From contig JADFSR010000007.1 in NCBI GenBank assembly GCA_022560615.1, positions 62,001 to 126,000 of the forward strand: DNA of 64,000 bases. The letters are read 5' to 3'. The position numbers and the translations under genes were made by a program. Shown piece after piece: positions 8,513 to 16,394 of the stretch. Positions within the stretch are counted from its first letter, which is position 1, and each line of letters opens with the position of its first letter. This DNA is from Gemmatimonadota bacterium (GTDB lineage: Bacteria; Gemmatimonadota; Gemmatimonadetes; Longimicrobiales; Gaopeijiaceae). The notes below the pieces were generated by a model. The model made no database searches. It saw only the letters and a list, made by a program, of their open reading frames with translations, and was not told where the DNA came from.

Positions 8513-9541
8513 ATGATCTCAGTTGAGGGCGTTACAAAACGGTACGGTGCGGTGACCGCGGTCGACGACTTGAGCTTCACGGTCGACCGCGGGGAGGTCG
8601 TCGGCTTCCTCGGCCCGAACGGAGCCGGCAAGACCACGACCATGCGCATGATCACCGGCACGCTTCAGCCGGACGAGGGCGCAGTGCTGTTCGACGGCGC
8701 ACCGATAGCTGACGACCTCACCGAGGCAAAGCGCCGGGTCGGGTATCTGCCCGAGGCGAACCCGCTCTACCACGAGATGCTCGTCGCGGAGTACCTCGAG
8801 CACGTCGCGGAGTTGCGGGGGCTTTCCCTGGATGAGGCGCGCTCGGGCATCGCGGACGCGGTCGACGAGACCGGCGTGAGCGAGGTCTTCTATCGGCCCA
8901 TTGGGGAGTGCTCGAAGGGGTATCGGCAGCGCATCGGTCTCGCAGGCGCGATCCTGCACCGGCCCGAGGTGCTCATACTCGATGAGCCGACGGAGGGGCT
9001 CGACCCGAACCAGCGTGTGGAGATCCGCCGTCTGGTCGGGAGCCTCGGCCGCGAGCGCACGGTGCTGCTGAGCACGCACGTGATGCAGGAGGTCGAGGCG
9101 ACATGCTCGCGGCTCGTCATTCTCAACGAGGGTCGACTGGCCGCCGATGGGAGCGTGGAGGAGCTGCTCGCCAGCCTGGCCGGGGCCGTGCGCTACGTGG
9201 TCGAGGCCGTGGGCTCGGGAGTCGCCGACGCGCTGGCGGGGCTGCCCGGGGTCTCTGGTCACTCCTCTGAGGAAGTGGACGGCCGCGTGCGCGTGGTGCT
9301 CGACTCTCACGGTGAGGAGGACCTGAGGCCTCGCATCTTCGAGCTCGCGCGGGACAGCAGCTGGACCCTGTGGGAGCTCCATCGCGAGCGGGCGACCCTG
9401 GAGCAGGTCTTCCGAAATCTGACGTCGGACGGCGCCGCGGGCTCGACCGGCCGACGGGACGTCGGACACCCCGAGGGTGAGTCTGAGGCCGATGTCGAGA
9501 ACGTCGGTGAGGAAGCCAGCGAGAGCGAGGTAGACGTGTGA
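8513..9541 (+). CDS. ABC transporter ATP-binding protein, GldA-like
   Basis: 342 residues; ATG at 8513 with GGAG five bases upstream. The Walker A is GPNGAGKTT (about residues 36-44), the signature region is CSKGYRQRIGLAGA, the Walker B is LILDEPTEGLD, and the H-loop is LLSTHVMQEV. This matches the ATPase of gliding-type (GldA/F/G) and related ABC-2 exporters. The last ~40 residues are an acidic, low-complexity extension (ESEADVENVGEEASESEVDV) not needed for ATPase function. The permease gene starts within the stop codon (TGATG at 9539-9543), so translation is coupled. Confidence 0.93.
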   Translation: MISVEGVTKRYGAVTAVDDLSFTVDRGEVVGFLGPNGAGKTTTMRMITGTLQPDEGAVLFDGAPIADDLTEAKRRVGYLPEANPLYHEMLVAEYLEHVAELRGLSLDEARSGIADAVDETGVSEVFYRPIGECSKGYRQRIGLAGAILHRPEVLILDEPTEGLDPNQRVEIRRLVGSLGRERTVLLSTHVMQEVEATCSRLVILNEGRLAADGSVEELLASLAGAVRYVVEAVGSGVADALAGLPGVSGHSSEEVDGRVRVVLDSHGEEDLRPRIFELARDSSWTLWELHRERATLEQVFRNLTSDGAAGSTGRRDVGHPEGESEADVENVGEEASESEVDV

Positions 9542-11760
9542 TGCGGGGAACGTGGACCATCGCGCGGCGCGAGCTGCGCGGCTACTTCGATCAGCCGACG
9601 GCGTACGTTCTGATCGTAGCCTTTCTGGGCCTCTCGCTCTTCCTTGCGTTCCGGACGATGTATGCGTCCGGGACCGCGACCATGCGGCCCCTTTTCGACT
9701 TGCTGCCGTTGCTCTTCGCGGTCTTCGTACCGGCGGCGACCATGCGCGCGGTGGCTGAAGAGCGTCGCGGCAACACGCTCGAGTGGCTCATGGCCCAGCC
9801 GCTCTCCGAGAGCGAGTTCGTGCTCGGCAAGTTCTTCGGCAACTGGGCCTTCGTGCTCATCGCTCTAGCCGGTACGGTGCCGACCTCGATCGGTATGTTG
9901 ATGGTCTCCGAGGCGGACGCGGGCATCGTCCTTGCACAGTACCTGGGGGCTGGGCTCCTGGTGGGGCAGTTCGTGGCGATCGGGCTCTGGGCGTCCAGCA
10001 TCACGCGCGATCAGATCACGGCGTTCATCATCGCGGCCGCGCTGAGCTTCGCGCTCTTTCTGATCGGCCTGCCGGTCGTACAGATCGGGCTTCCACCGTC
10101 GATTTCTGGGGCTCTCGCGCGGCTCTCGGTGCTCGGTCATTTCGAGAACGTCGCACGAGGAGTGGTCGATCTTCGGGACGTGCTCTACTTCGTGTCCACG
10201 ACGGGGCTCTTCCTGATGCTCGCCGTCGGCGCGGTCAGCCGGGAGCGCCTGAGCCCGGAGCGCGACGAGTTCAAGCGACTCCGGGTCGGTTCGGCGGTCG
10301 TTGCCGCGCTGGTGATCGCGCTGAACTTGCTCGGAAGTCACGTGCGTGGTCGCCTCGATCTCACCGCGGGCAACCTGTATACGCTCGCGGACGGTTCCCG
10401 GGAGTTGCTCGGGGAGTTGGACGACCTCGTGCAGATCAAGCTCTTCGCGTCAGCCGAACTGCCCGCGGAGCTCCAACTCCAGCTGAGGGATGTGCGAGAC
10501 CTGCTCGCGGACATGCGGCGTGCGTCCAACGGCAACCTCGTCGTTACCGACGTGGATCCGGACGACGACGAGGACGCTGCGAGCGAGGCCTCCTCGTTCG
10601 GGATCTTCCCGGTCGAGTTCAACGTATTGCGCGAAGATGAATTCCAGATCCGGCGTGGCTATTACGGTCTGGCGATCGTGTACGCCGACGAGCAGGAAGT
10701 CATGCCGATCATTCTGCGCACGGACGACCTCGAGTTCCGGATCGCGTCGGCTATCTACCGCATGACGAACGAAAGCAGGGCCGGTGTCGCGTTCGTGCGG
10801 GGGTTCGGGGCCAAGACCGCTGCGGAGATCCCGGGGCTCGCGCAGAGCCTCGCAGACAGGTACGACTTCCGTTCCATCGACATCGCGGGTGACTCGGCGG
10901 CGGCGATCTCCCGGGACTCGACCGAGGTGCTCGTCGTCGCCGGCCCCACACAGATGTTGGACAGCATGGCGGTGCAGCGCGTGCGTGACTTCGTTGCCGC
11001 GGGTGGCGCGGCGCTGTTGCTGCTGGAAGCCGTTCAGCTGAGCCCGCAGTCTGCACAGGCCATGCCAGTCCGCTCGGGTCTGGAACCTTTGCTGGAGGAG
11101 AACGGGATCGGCTTTACGGGCAGCATGCTGATGGATCTTCAGTCGAGTGAGCACGTAAATCTGGGACGGCGTGGCCTGTTCAGTGTGATCGCACCGTATC
11201 CGTTGTGGCCGATCACGGTTCCCGGTTCGGATCATGCGATCACGAGCGGACTCCACTCCCTCACCGTCGCGTGGGCGACCGAGCTCGAGGTGCGCGATAG
11301 CACACGTGTGACGCCGCTCTGGACCACGACCGCGGCAGGCGCCGTGCAGGGCCCCATGGCGCCGATCATACCCGACCAGGATTGGAGTCGCCCGCCTGAG
11401 GAGCTCAGGGTTCGCACGGTCGCTGTGGCGGTCACACCGGCCGAGGGAGAGGCGTCCGGCCGTTTGGTCGTGGTCGGCGACGCGTCGTTCGCCGAAGCGC
11501 AGTTCATGCAGTCGAACCCGACGAACCTGGTCTTTCTCGCGAACTCGATCGATTGGCTCGCACAGGACGAGGCGCTGATTCGCATCCGGTCGAAGAATCG
11601 TACGCCCCCGAACCTGGTATTTCAGTCCGACTTCACGCGCACGTTCCTGAAGTGGGGCAATCTCATCGGGATTCCGCTCGCCTTCGTGCTCTTCGGCGCG
11701 GTCCGAATCACCGGGCGCCGACGCAGGGCGGAAGCCCGCTGGGGAGGGATCGTGGCATGA
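9541..11760 (+). CDS. ABC-2 permease fused to GldG-like auxiliary domain
   Basis: 739 residues. Residues ~15-245 carry six hydrophobic helices of an ABC-2 permease (GldF-like, including PLLFAVFVPAATMRAVAEERR and NTLEWLMAQPLSESEFVLGKF). A seventh helix near 258-278 leads to a large extracytoplasmic domain (~280-700) of the ABC_transp_aux/GldG type, beginning with NLYTLADGSRELL, and the protein ends in a final transmembrane helix and basic tail. In Bacteroidota GldF and GldG are separate proteins; here they are one chain. Together with the ATPase upstream and the DUF4340 protein downstream it forms a complete exporter-like unit. The transported substrate is unknown. Confidence 0.9.
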   Translation: MRGTWTIARRELRGYFDQPTAYVLIVAFLGLSLFLAFRTMYASGTATMRPLFDLLPLLFAVFVPAATMRAVAEERRGNTLEWLMAQPLSESEFVLGKFFGNWAFVLIALAGTVPTSIGMLMVSEADAGIVLAQYLGAGLLVGQFVAIGLWASSITRDQITAFIIAAALSFALFLIGLPVVQIGLPPSISGALARLSVLGHFENVARGVVDLRDVLYFVSTTGLFLMLAVGAVSRERLSPERDEFKRLRVGSAVVAALVIALNLLGSHVRGRLDLTAGNLYTLADGSRELLGELDDLVQIKLFASAELPAELQLQLRDVRDLLADMRRASNGNLVVTDVDPDDDEDAASEASSFGIFPVEFNVLREDEFQIRRGYYGLAIVYADEQEVMPIILRTDDLEFRIASAIYRMTNESRAGVAFVRGFGAKTAAEIPGLAQSLADRYDFRSIDIAGDSAAAISRDSTEVLVVAGPTQMLDSMAVQRVRDFVAAGGAALLLLEAVQLSPQSAQAMPVRSGLEPLLEENGIGFTGSMLMDLQSSEHVNLGRRGLFSVIAPYPLWPITVPGSDHAITSGLHSLTVAWATELEVRDSTRVTPLWTTTAAGAVQGPMAPIIPDQDWSRPPEELRVRTVAVAVTPAEGEASGRLVVVGDASFAEAQFMQSNPTNLVFLANSIDWLAQDEALIRIRSKNRTPPNLVFQSDFTRTFLKWGNLIGIPLAFVLFGAVRITGRRRRAEARWGGIVA

Positions 11761-12671
11761 GCGAACGCACGCTGAAGCAGCTCGTCGGTGCTCTTGTCGT
11801 GGTCGTGGCAGTGTGGGCGATCGCGACGCTGCTGTCAGGCGGCGGCGGCGGCGTTCCGAGTGCCAGCGGAGAGATCGCGGCAGTCTTCGACGGCGTTACG
11901 GAGGCTACCGTGACCGAGGTTCGCATGTCGAGCGCGTCCGGCGAGGTCGTCTTGGCCGGAGGCGCGGGCGCCTGGACCGTCAACGACCTCCGTGCCGACT
12001 CGGGAACGGTCACCCGCTTTTGGAACGTGGTCACCGGGCTCCAGGTGGGCGGACTCGTCGCGAGCAACCCCGCTAACCACGGCCGCATGGGTGTCGCCGA
12101 CGACAGCGCGGCGACGCTCGAAATCGATGTCGGCGGGGAGACCCGCGCGCTCGTGGTCGGCGACCAAGGCCCTCGTTTCGGTACGTCGTACGTGCGTCTG
12201 CCGGGACAGGACGAAGTCTATGTAGCCGAAGGAGATCTGCGCTCGCACGTGCGGCGCCGGCTCGCGGACTGGCAGAACAGGCGCATCATCCGCATCGATA
12301 CGAGCGCGGTCGCACGCGTCGAGATCGAGCGGGACGGAGAACCATACGTGCTCGTGCGGGGTGACAGTCTCTGGACGTTCGAGGGAGGCGCCGAGACGAA
12401 CAGCAACACCGCGAGGGGGGTGCTGTCCGAGCTCGCCAACCTCATCGCCGCCGGGATCCTCAGCGAAGCCGATTCGCTTGCGCAGAGCGAGCGCGGTGGG
12501 ACGACCGTTGCGCTCGACGCGGACGGGAACGTGCTCGCCGAGGTGACCATCGGGACCGGTACGTCCGAACGCTGGGCCAGAGCGGCCGGAGACGACGTGA
12601 TCTACCGACTTGCTTCGTTCCGGATCGACCGGATCACGCCGACTCGGGAGCGGATGGAGCCGAGCTCGTAG
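11757..12671 (+). CDS. DUF4340 domain-containing protein
   Basis: 304 residues; the ATG at 11757 overlaps the permease stop (ATGA), so the long upstream frame extension is not used. One N-terminal membrane helix (residues 7-26) and a Gly/Ser linker precede repeated beta-rich segments (VTEVRMSSASGEVVLAGG, WTVNDLRADSGTVTRFW; VARVEIERDGEPYVLVRG, WTFEGGAETN) typical of DUF4340. Proteins of this family follow GldG-like genes in many genomes and probably sit on the outer face of the membrane as an accessory subunit. It ends the three-gene operon. Confidence 0.88.
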   Translation: MSERTLKQLVGALVVVVAVWAIATLLSGGGGGVPSASGEIAAVFDGVTEATVTEVRMSSASGEVVLAGGAGAWTVNDLRADSGTVTRFWNVVTGLQVGGLVASNPANHGRMGVADDSAATLEIDVGGETRALVVGDQGPRFGTSYVRLPGQDEVYVAEGDLRSHVRRRLADWQNRRIIRIDTSAVARVEIERDGEPYVLVRGDSLWTFEGGAETNSNTARGVLSELANLIAAGILSEADSLAQSERGGTTVALDADGNVLAEVTIGTGTSERWARAAGDDVIYRLASFRIDRITPTRERMEPSS

Positions 12672-12674
12672 CCT

Positions 12675-13436
12675 TCAGCCGTACGCCTCAGCGCGACCTA
12701 CTCCGCCGAGCTCTTCGAGTTCGGCCTTTAGTGGCGCCCAGTACGCGCGATCCAGCGTGCGTACGAGAACCTCCTCCGCGTTGAGTTGAGCACGGATGTG
12801 ATCGAGGTCGCCAGAGAGAACCTCATGCAGGAGGGGGCGCTCGGACGCCAGGTCGCGGATCTCGTCAGGGAACCTGGCGGCGCTCTCTACCAGGATCTCC
12901 GGAGTACGGAGTTCTCTAAACCAGAACTCGATCTGCGGCGGGGTGGGCGACGCGTAGTTCTGATGGTAGTGCGCCTCAACGAGCCGGCGCAGCATCGGCC
13001 AGTCCTTGTCACGTTGCGTTTTCTTCGAAGCAACAAGATCCTCGAGCGCCAAAGTCTCGACCGCGCCGAGCCCGGTTAGGTCGAAAGTGGTACGCCGATT
13101 CCACAGCACGTCGAACTCGTCGACGCCGCGCATCCGCGTCATCACATCGATGCGCAGACCCATCGCCTCGGGGTGTTGGCTCCGAAAATGAACTGCGTGA
13201 CCACGTTCGAGATAGCTGATATCGAACGGCGGCACCGCAATCACCGCAGCGTTGAGATGGCCCATGGCGCTTTGAAGACAGGCAAGGTTCTCCGGTGAGG
13301 CCAGTACCGCGAAATCGGTGTCCCGACTAAACTCCGCTGCGCCGTAGAGCACGCACGCTTGGCCGCCCATCAGGAGCGCCTGAACGCCGTGCTCCCGCAT
13401 CGTCGAAAGGGCTTTGGAGGTCGGGTTCGGGCTCAA
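12675..13436 (-). CDS. Nucleotidyltransferase-fold protein (AbiEii/MenT-like group)
   Basis: 253 residues. The motif MGGQACVLYGAAEFSRDTDFAVL holds the GG...A and D-x-D of the polymerase-beta-type nucleotidyltransferase fold, and DLVASKKTQRDKDWPML follows as in many phage-defence and TA nucleotidyltransferases. The likely start is TTG at 13436, because AGGAGGT lies five bases upstream and no such site precedes the ATG at 13400. That ribosome site is inside the overlapping upstream ORF (13327-13593). Target unknown: relatives modify tRNA or other RNAs. The neighbouring Xre-RES pair makes a TA or defence role plausible. Confidence 0.82.
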   Translation of the reverse strand: MSPNPTSKALSTMREHGVQALLMGGQACVLYGAAEFSRDTDFAVLASPENLACLQSAMGHLNAAVIAVPPFDISYLERGHAVHFRSQHPEAMGLRIDVMTRMRGVDEFDVLWNRRTTFDLTGLGAVETLALEDLVASKKTQRDKDWPMLRRLVEAHYHQNYASPTPPQIEFWFRELRTPEILVESAARFPDEIRDLASERPLLHEVLSGDLDHIRAQLNAEEVLVRTLDRAYWAPLKAELEELGGVGRAEAYG

Positions 13437-13593
13437 GACTACCTCCTAGTGTGCGGAATGTGGCCCACAGGTGGCTACTCGCCACCCACCGTTCATCCGG
13501 GCTCATGCGGTACCATTCGAGGACCTCATCCTCGACGCACGATTCGAGCGCCTGCGAGCGGCTGGGATGAGGGCTGGAATGGGTGTTGGCCAT
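13327..13593 (-). CDS. Small ORF overlapping the nucleotidyltransferase out of frame
   Basis: About 88 residues from ATG 13593 (alternative ATG 13602). The sequence has good protein character: VLEWYRMSPDERWVASSHLWATF followed by GGSLEPEPDLQSPF. Its last ~110 nt overlap the start of the nucleotidyltransferase gene in another frame, and it contains that gene's ribosome site. I recall similar short SLxPEPDxQSPF proteins next to this nucleotidyltransferase type but cannot confirm this. It may be the antitoxin-like partner. Confidence 0.5.
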   Translation of the reverse strand: MANTHSSPHPSRSQALESCVEDEVLEWYRMSPDERWVASSHLWATFRTLGGSLEPEPDLQSPFDDAGARRSGAPDGRPSVRALRRSGV

Positions 13594-13762
13594 GGGCGAC
13601 ATCCCTGTGATGAGTAACTCCCAACCTAGGATACCCGGCGAACCGCCATCTGGCCGGATTCAGTGCGTGCCCAATACAGCGTTACCCTCAGGCCGACGAC
13701 CAGTTTCCCGCAACGGCGGCGCGCAGGATCTCAGGCGCCACGACCTCCTGTGTGGCTGCGCC

Positions 13763-14344
13763 TCAGCCCGCCAGCTCGATGCCGAGCCACTCGGCGGCCC
13801 CGGTCACGGCTGCGTGAGTCATCGCCAAGCGCTCGGGCTCGTCGAAGGAAATGCCGGCTGCCGCACGCGCGGTGAAGAGGGTGCAGGTGTGCCAATCACC
13901 CCAAAAGCTCGACCACCAGCGCAGACCGGCAAATCCCCCATCCCACACACGTCGAGCCAGAGGTTGCGTCGCGTCCCGGCGCCGAGACGCGGAGCGATCA
14001 GGGGCGACACCGGTCCTCAAGAGGACCTCAGGATCGCACAGATCCGCGATGGAGGTGCCGGAGATGTCCACGGCGACGCGAACCAGCGCCAACGGGAGCA
14101 TCGCTCGTACGAGGTGCGCCGTTCCGATTCGTTTTCCACGCCACGGCTGGATCATCTCAGCCACCGCATGCTCCGGGGACTCGGCGAGGTAGAGCACGTG
14201 GGAAAGCTCCCTGGGAAGATCGAACCGGCCACGCCCGGTCGGCGCCGGCACATGGGAGGGAGAGAAGCGGGCGCCGCTCTTGGCTGACGCGTCCCAGGGG
14301 AAGACCCGCCACAGCTCCAACTGGGTCCTGTCAGGCGTAGACAC
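13763..14344 (-). CDS. RES-domain toxin of a Xre-RES toxin-antitoxin system
   Basis: About 193 residues from a GTG at 14344, overlapping the antitoxin stop by 14 bp. The RES-family blocks are visible: LWRVF, RFSPSHVPAPTGRGRFD, LYLAESPEHAVAEMIQ (the conserved Glu), and near the C-terminus GISFDEPERLAMTHAAVTGAAEWLG. RES toxins degrade cellular NAD+. The domain is somewhat divergent, with an insertion around SASRRRDATQPLARR. Order antitoxin-then-toxin and the overlap are standard for this system. Confidence 0.85.
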   Translation of the reverse strand: MSTPDRTQLELWRVFPWDASAKSGARFSPSHVPAPTGRGRFDLPRELSHVLYLAESPEHAVAEMIQPWRGKRIGTAHLVRAMLPLALVRVAVDISGTSIADLCDPEVLLRTGVAPDRSASRRRDATQPLARRVWDGGFAGLRWWSSFWGDWHTCTLFTARAAAGISFDEPERLAMTHAAVTGAAEWLGIELAG

Positions 14345-14714
14345 CAGCCTTCTCCGCCTCGATGGCGCCGATGACGTCCGCCACATGCCCTCGCCGAATC
14401 AGGAAGGCGGGAGCTCGGTCCTGGAGATGGGCGTTGGACCCGCTGAGCCAGCCCTCTACAGCCTCCTGCTCGAGCCAGCGATCGAGCATCTCCACCACTA
14501 AAGACAGGCCCGCCAGGCGATCCGAGTTGTCGGGGTCGGGGACCTGGCCCCGCCGCCAGCGAGAAATCTGAGACGGAGAGACATCGAGAATAGCCGCGAC
14601 CGCTCGATCAGATCCCAGCCCAGCCCGGCATACCTGTAAATGCCAAGCGGAGCGCGCTCGCTCTATGGACAGCCGTTCGTCGGGGGGACGACGGGCAGGT
14701 ATGGCGGTGCTCAT
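14331..14714 (-). CDS. Xre/MbcA/ParS-type antitoxin of the RES system
   Basis: About 127 residues from ATG 14714; a TTG at 14732 is an alternative and neither has a clear ribosome site. Residues ~40-60 form an HTH (VAAILDVSPSQISRWRRG) and the C-terminus has the toxin-binding layout of the MbcA/ParS family (WLSGSNAHLQDRAPAFLIRRGHVADVIGAIEA...YA). It should neutralise the RES toxin encoded directly downstream and repress the operon by binding the tandem repeats at 14742-14775. Confidence 0.87.
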   Translation of the reverse strand: MSTAIPARRPPDERLSIERARSAWHLQVCRAGLGSDRAVAAILDVSPSQISRWRRGQVPDPDNSDRLAGLSLVVEMLDRWLEQEAVEGWLSGSNAHLQDRAPAFLIRRGHVADVIGAIEAEKAGVYA

Positions 14715-14741
14715 GGGGGAACATATATGCAAGGCATATTG

Positions 14742-14775
14742 TTGCGCAACTGATTACATTGCGCAACCGATTATG
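14742..14775 (-). promoter_or_regulatory. Tandem 17-bp operator repeats upstream of Xre-RES
   Basis: Two direct repeats of 17 bp, TTGCGCAACTGATTACA (14742-14758) and TTGCGCAACCGATTATG (14759-14775), followed by a partial third unit (TTGCA). The first is embedded in a perfect palindrome GTTGCGCAAC (14741-14750). Their position 30-60 bp ahead of the antitoxin start and their helical-turn-like spacing suggest binding sites for the antitoxin HTH. Confidence 0.65.
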
Positions 14776-14828
14776 TTGCAGTGGGGCGTGTCGCAGCGCA
14801 AGATGAGCTCTCGGGACAGGGCTACACA

Positions 14829-16394
14829 CTAGCCCACGTCGAACGATATGCCTTGGGCCAGCGGCAGCTCGGTGCTCCAATTCACCGTATTCGTCTGCCG
14901 ACGCATGTACGCTTTCCACGCGTCCGAGCCGGACTCACGTCCACCACCGGTCTCCTTCTCACCACCGAACGCGCCACCGATCTCGGCACCTGAGGTGCCG
15001 ATGTTCACGTTGGCGATGCCGCAGTCCGAGCCACGGTGCGAGAGGAAATACTCGGCCTCGCGGAAGTTGTCCGTGAAGATCGAGGAGGAGAGCCCCTGCG
15101 GAACGTCGTTGTGCATATCGAGTGCCTCGTCCATTTGTGCGACTGCCTCGGCCGGTGTCACGTCGGCCGAGCCGTACTCGATGATGTAGAGGATGGGCGC
15201 GAACGTCTCGTCCTGAACGATCTGGTACTGGTTCTGCGCCGCTGCGATGCAAGGCGTGACATACAACCCGCCCGGGTATTCGTCGCCCTCTAGGCACTCG
15301 CCGCCGTAAAGGATCTCGCCCCCCTCATCCTGGACCTTCTGACGTGCCGCCAGGAGGTCGTCGACGGCCTGCGCGTTGACGAGGGGGCCCATGAGCGTGT
15401 CGTCATGGAGTGGGTTGCCGATTCTTACACCCTCGTACGCGTTCACGAGGCGGGTGACGAGCTCGTCGCGAACCGAGCGGTGCACGATGATTCGACGCGT
15501 GCTGGTGCAGCGCTGGCCCGCCGTGCCGACCGAGCCGAAGAGGATCGCCGGCAGCGCGAGATCCAAGTTCGCATGCGCCGTCACGATGATGGCGTTGTTG
15601 CCGCCGAGCTCGAGGATTGTGCGCCCGAGTCGCTTCCCGACCACCTCGCCCACGCGCTTGCCGACGGCGCACGAACCTGTCGCTGAGACGAGCGGGATGC
15701 GTTTGTCGTGGAGGAGTCGGTCGCCCACCGTCGAGCCCTTGCCGACCGTGAGCGAGAAGATCGCAGGATCGACGTCGTTTTCCACGCACACTTCGGCGGC
15801 GATCTTCGTGACCGCGATCGCAGTGAGGGGCGTGCCCGAAGCCGGCTTCCACACCGTGGAGTCACCGCACACGGCCGCGAGCGCCGCGTTCCAGCTCCAC
15901 ACCGCCACGGGGAAGTTGAATGCGCTGATCACCCCGACGACCCCGAGCGGATGCCACTGCTCGCGCATGTGGTGGTCGGGCCGTTCGCTCGTCATGGTGA
16001 GGCCATAGAGCTGACGGGAGAGACCCACCGCGAAGTCGCAGATGTCGATCATCTCCTGGACCTCGCCCTGACCCTCAGCTTTGATCTTTCCCATCTCGAG
16101 GGTGACGAGCTCGCCGAGCGTCTGCTTTTTCTCGCGCAGCTTGTTGCCGAGCTGGCGTACGATCTCTCCGCGCCTCGGAGCCGGCACTTTGCGCCACTCG
16201 AGGAATGCCGCGTATGCCTCGTCGACGATCACGTCGTACTCGTGCTCGGTGACCTGCTGAACCGTCGCGAGGCGGGAGCCATCGATGGGCGAGTAGACCT
16301 CGAGATCCGGCCCGGATCCTACCCATTCGCCGGCGAATCCACCGGGGTTCACTTCTCCGATACCGAGTGCGGAGAGAATCTCGTCCCTGGTCAT
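14829..16394 (-). CDS. Antiquitin-type aldehyde dehydrogenase (ALDH7/AmaB-like)
   Basis: 521 residues. The catalytic Cys is at 296 in GTAGQRCTSTRR and the general-base/NAD region ELGGNNAIIV is the hallmark of the ALDH7 (antiquitin, alpha-aminoadipate semialdehyde / piperideine-6-carboxylate dehydrogenase) branch. Also visible: FNFPVAVWSWN and the C-terminal FGGEKETGGGRESGSDAWKAY. It probably oxidises L-alpha-aminoadipate semialdehyde in lysine degradation to aminoadipate. The ATG at 16394 overlaps the dnaE stop by 4 bases, so it is co-transcribed with dnaE, an odd pairing that may only reflect compaction. Confidence 0.9.
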   Translation of the reverse strand: MTRDEILSALGIGEVNPGGFAGEWVGSGPDLEVYSPIDGSRLATVQQVTEHEYDVIVDEAYAAFLEWRKVPAPRRGEIVRQLGNKLREKKQTLGELVTLEMGKIKAEGQGEVQEMIDICDFAVGLSRQLYGLTMTSERPDHHMREQWHPLGVVGVISAFNFPVAVWSWNAALAAVCGDSTVWKPASGTPLTAIAVTKIAAEVCVENDVDPAIFSLTVGKGSTVGDRLLHDKRIPLVSATGSCAVGKRVGEVVGKRLGRTILELGGNNAIIVTAHANLDLALPAILFGSVGTAGQRCTSTRRIIVHRSVRDELVTRLVNAYEGVRIGNPLHDDTLMGPLVNAQAVDDLLAARQKVQDEGGEILYGGECLEGDEYPGGLYVTPCIAAAQNQYQIVQDETFAPILYIIEYGSADVTPAEAVAQMDEALDMHNDVPQGLSSSIFTDNFREAEYFLSHRGSDCGIANVNIGTSGAEIGGAFGGEKETGGGRESGSDAWKAYMRRQTNTVNWSTELPLAQGISFDVG

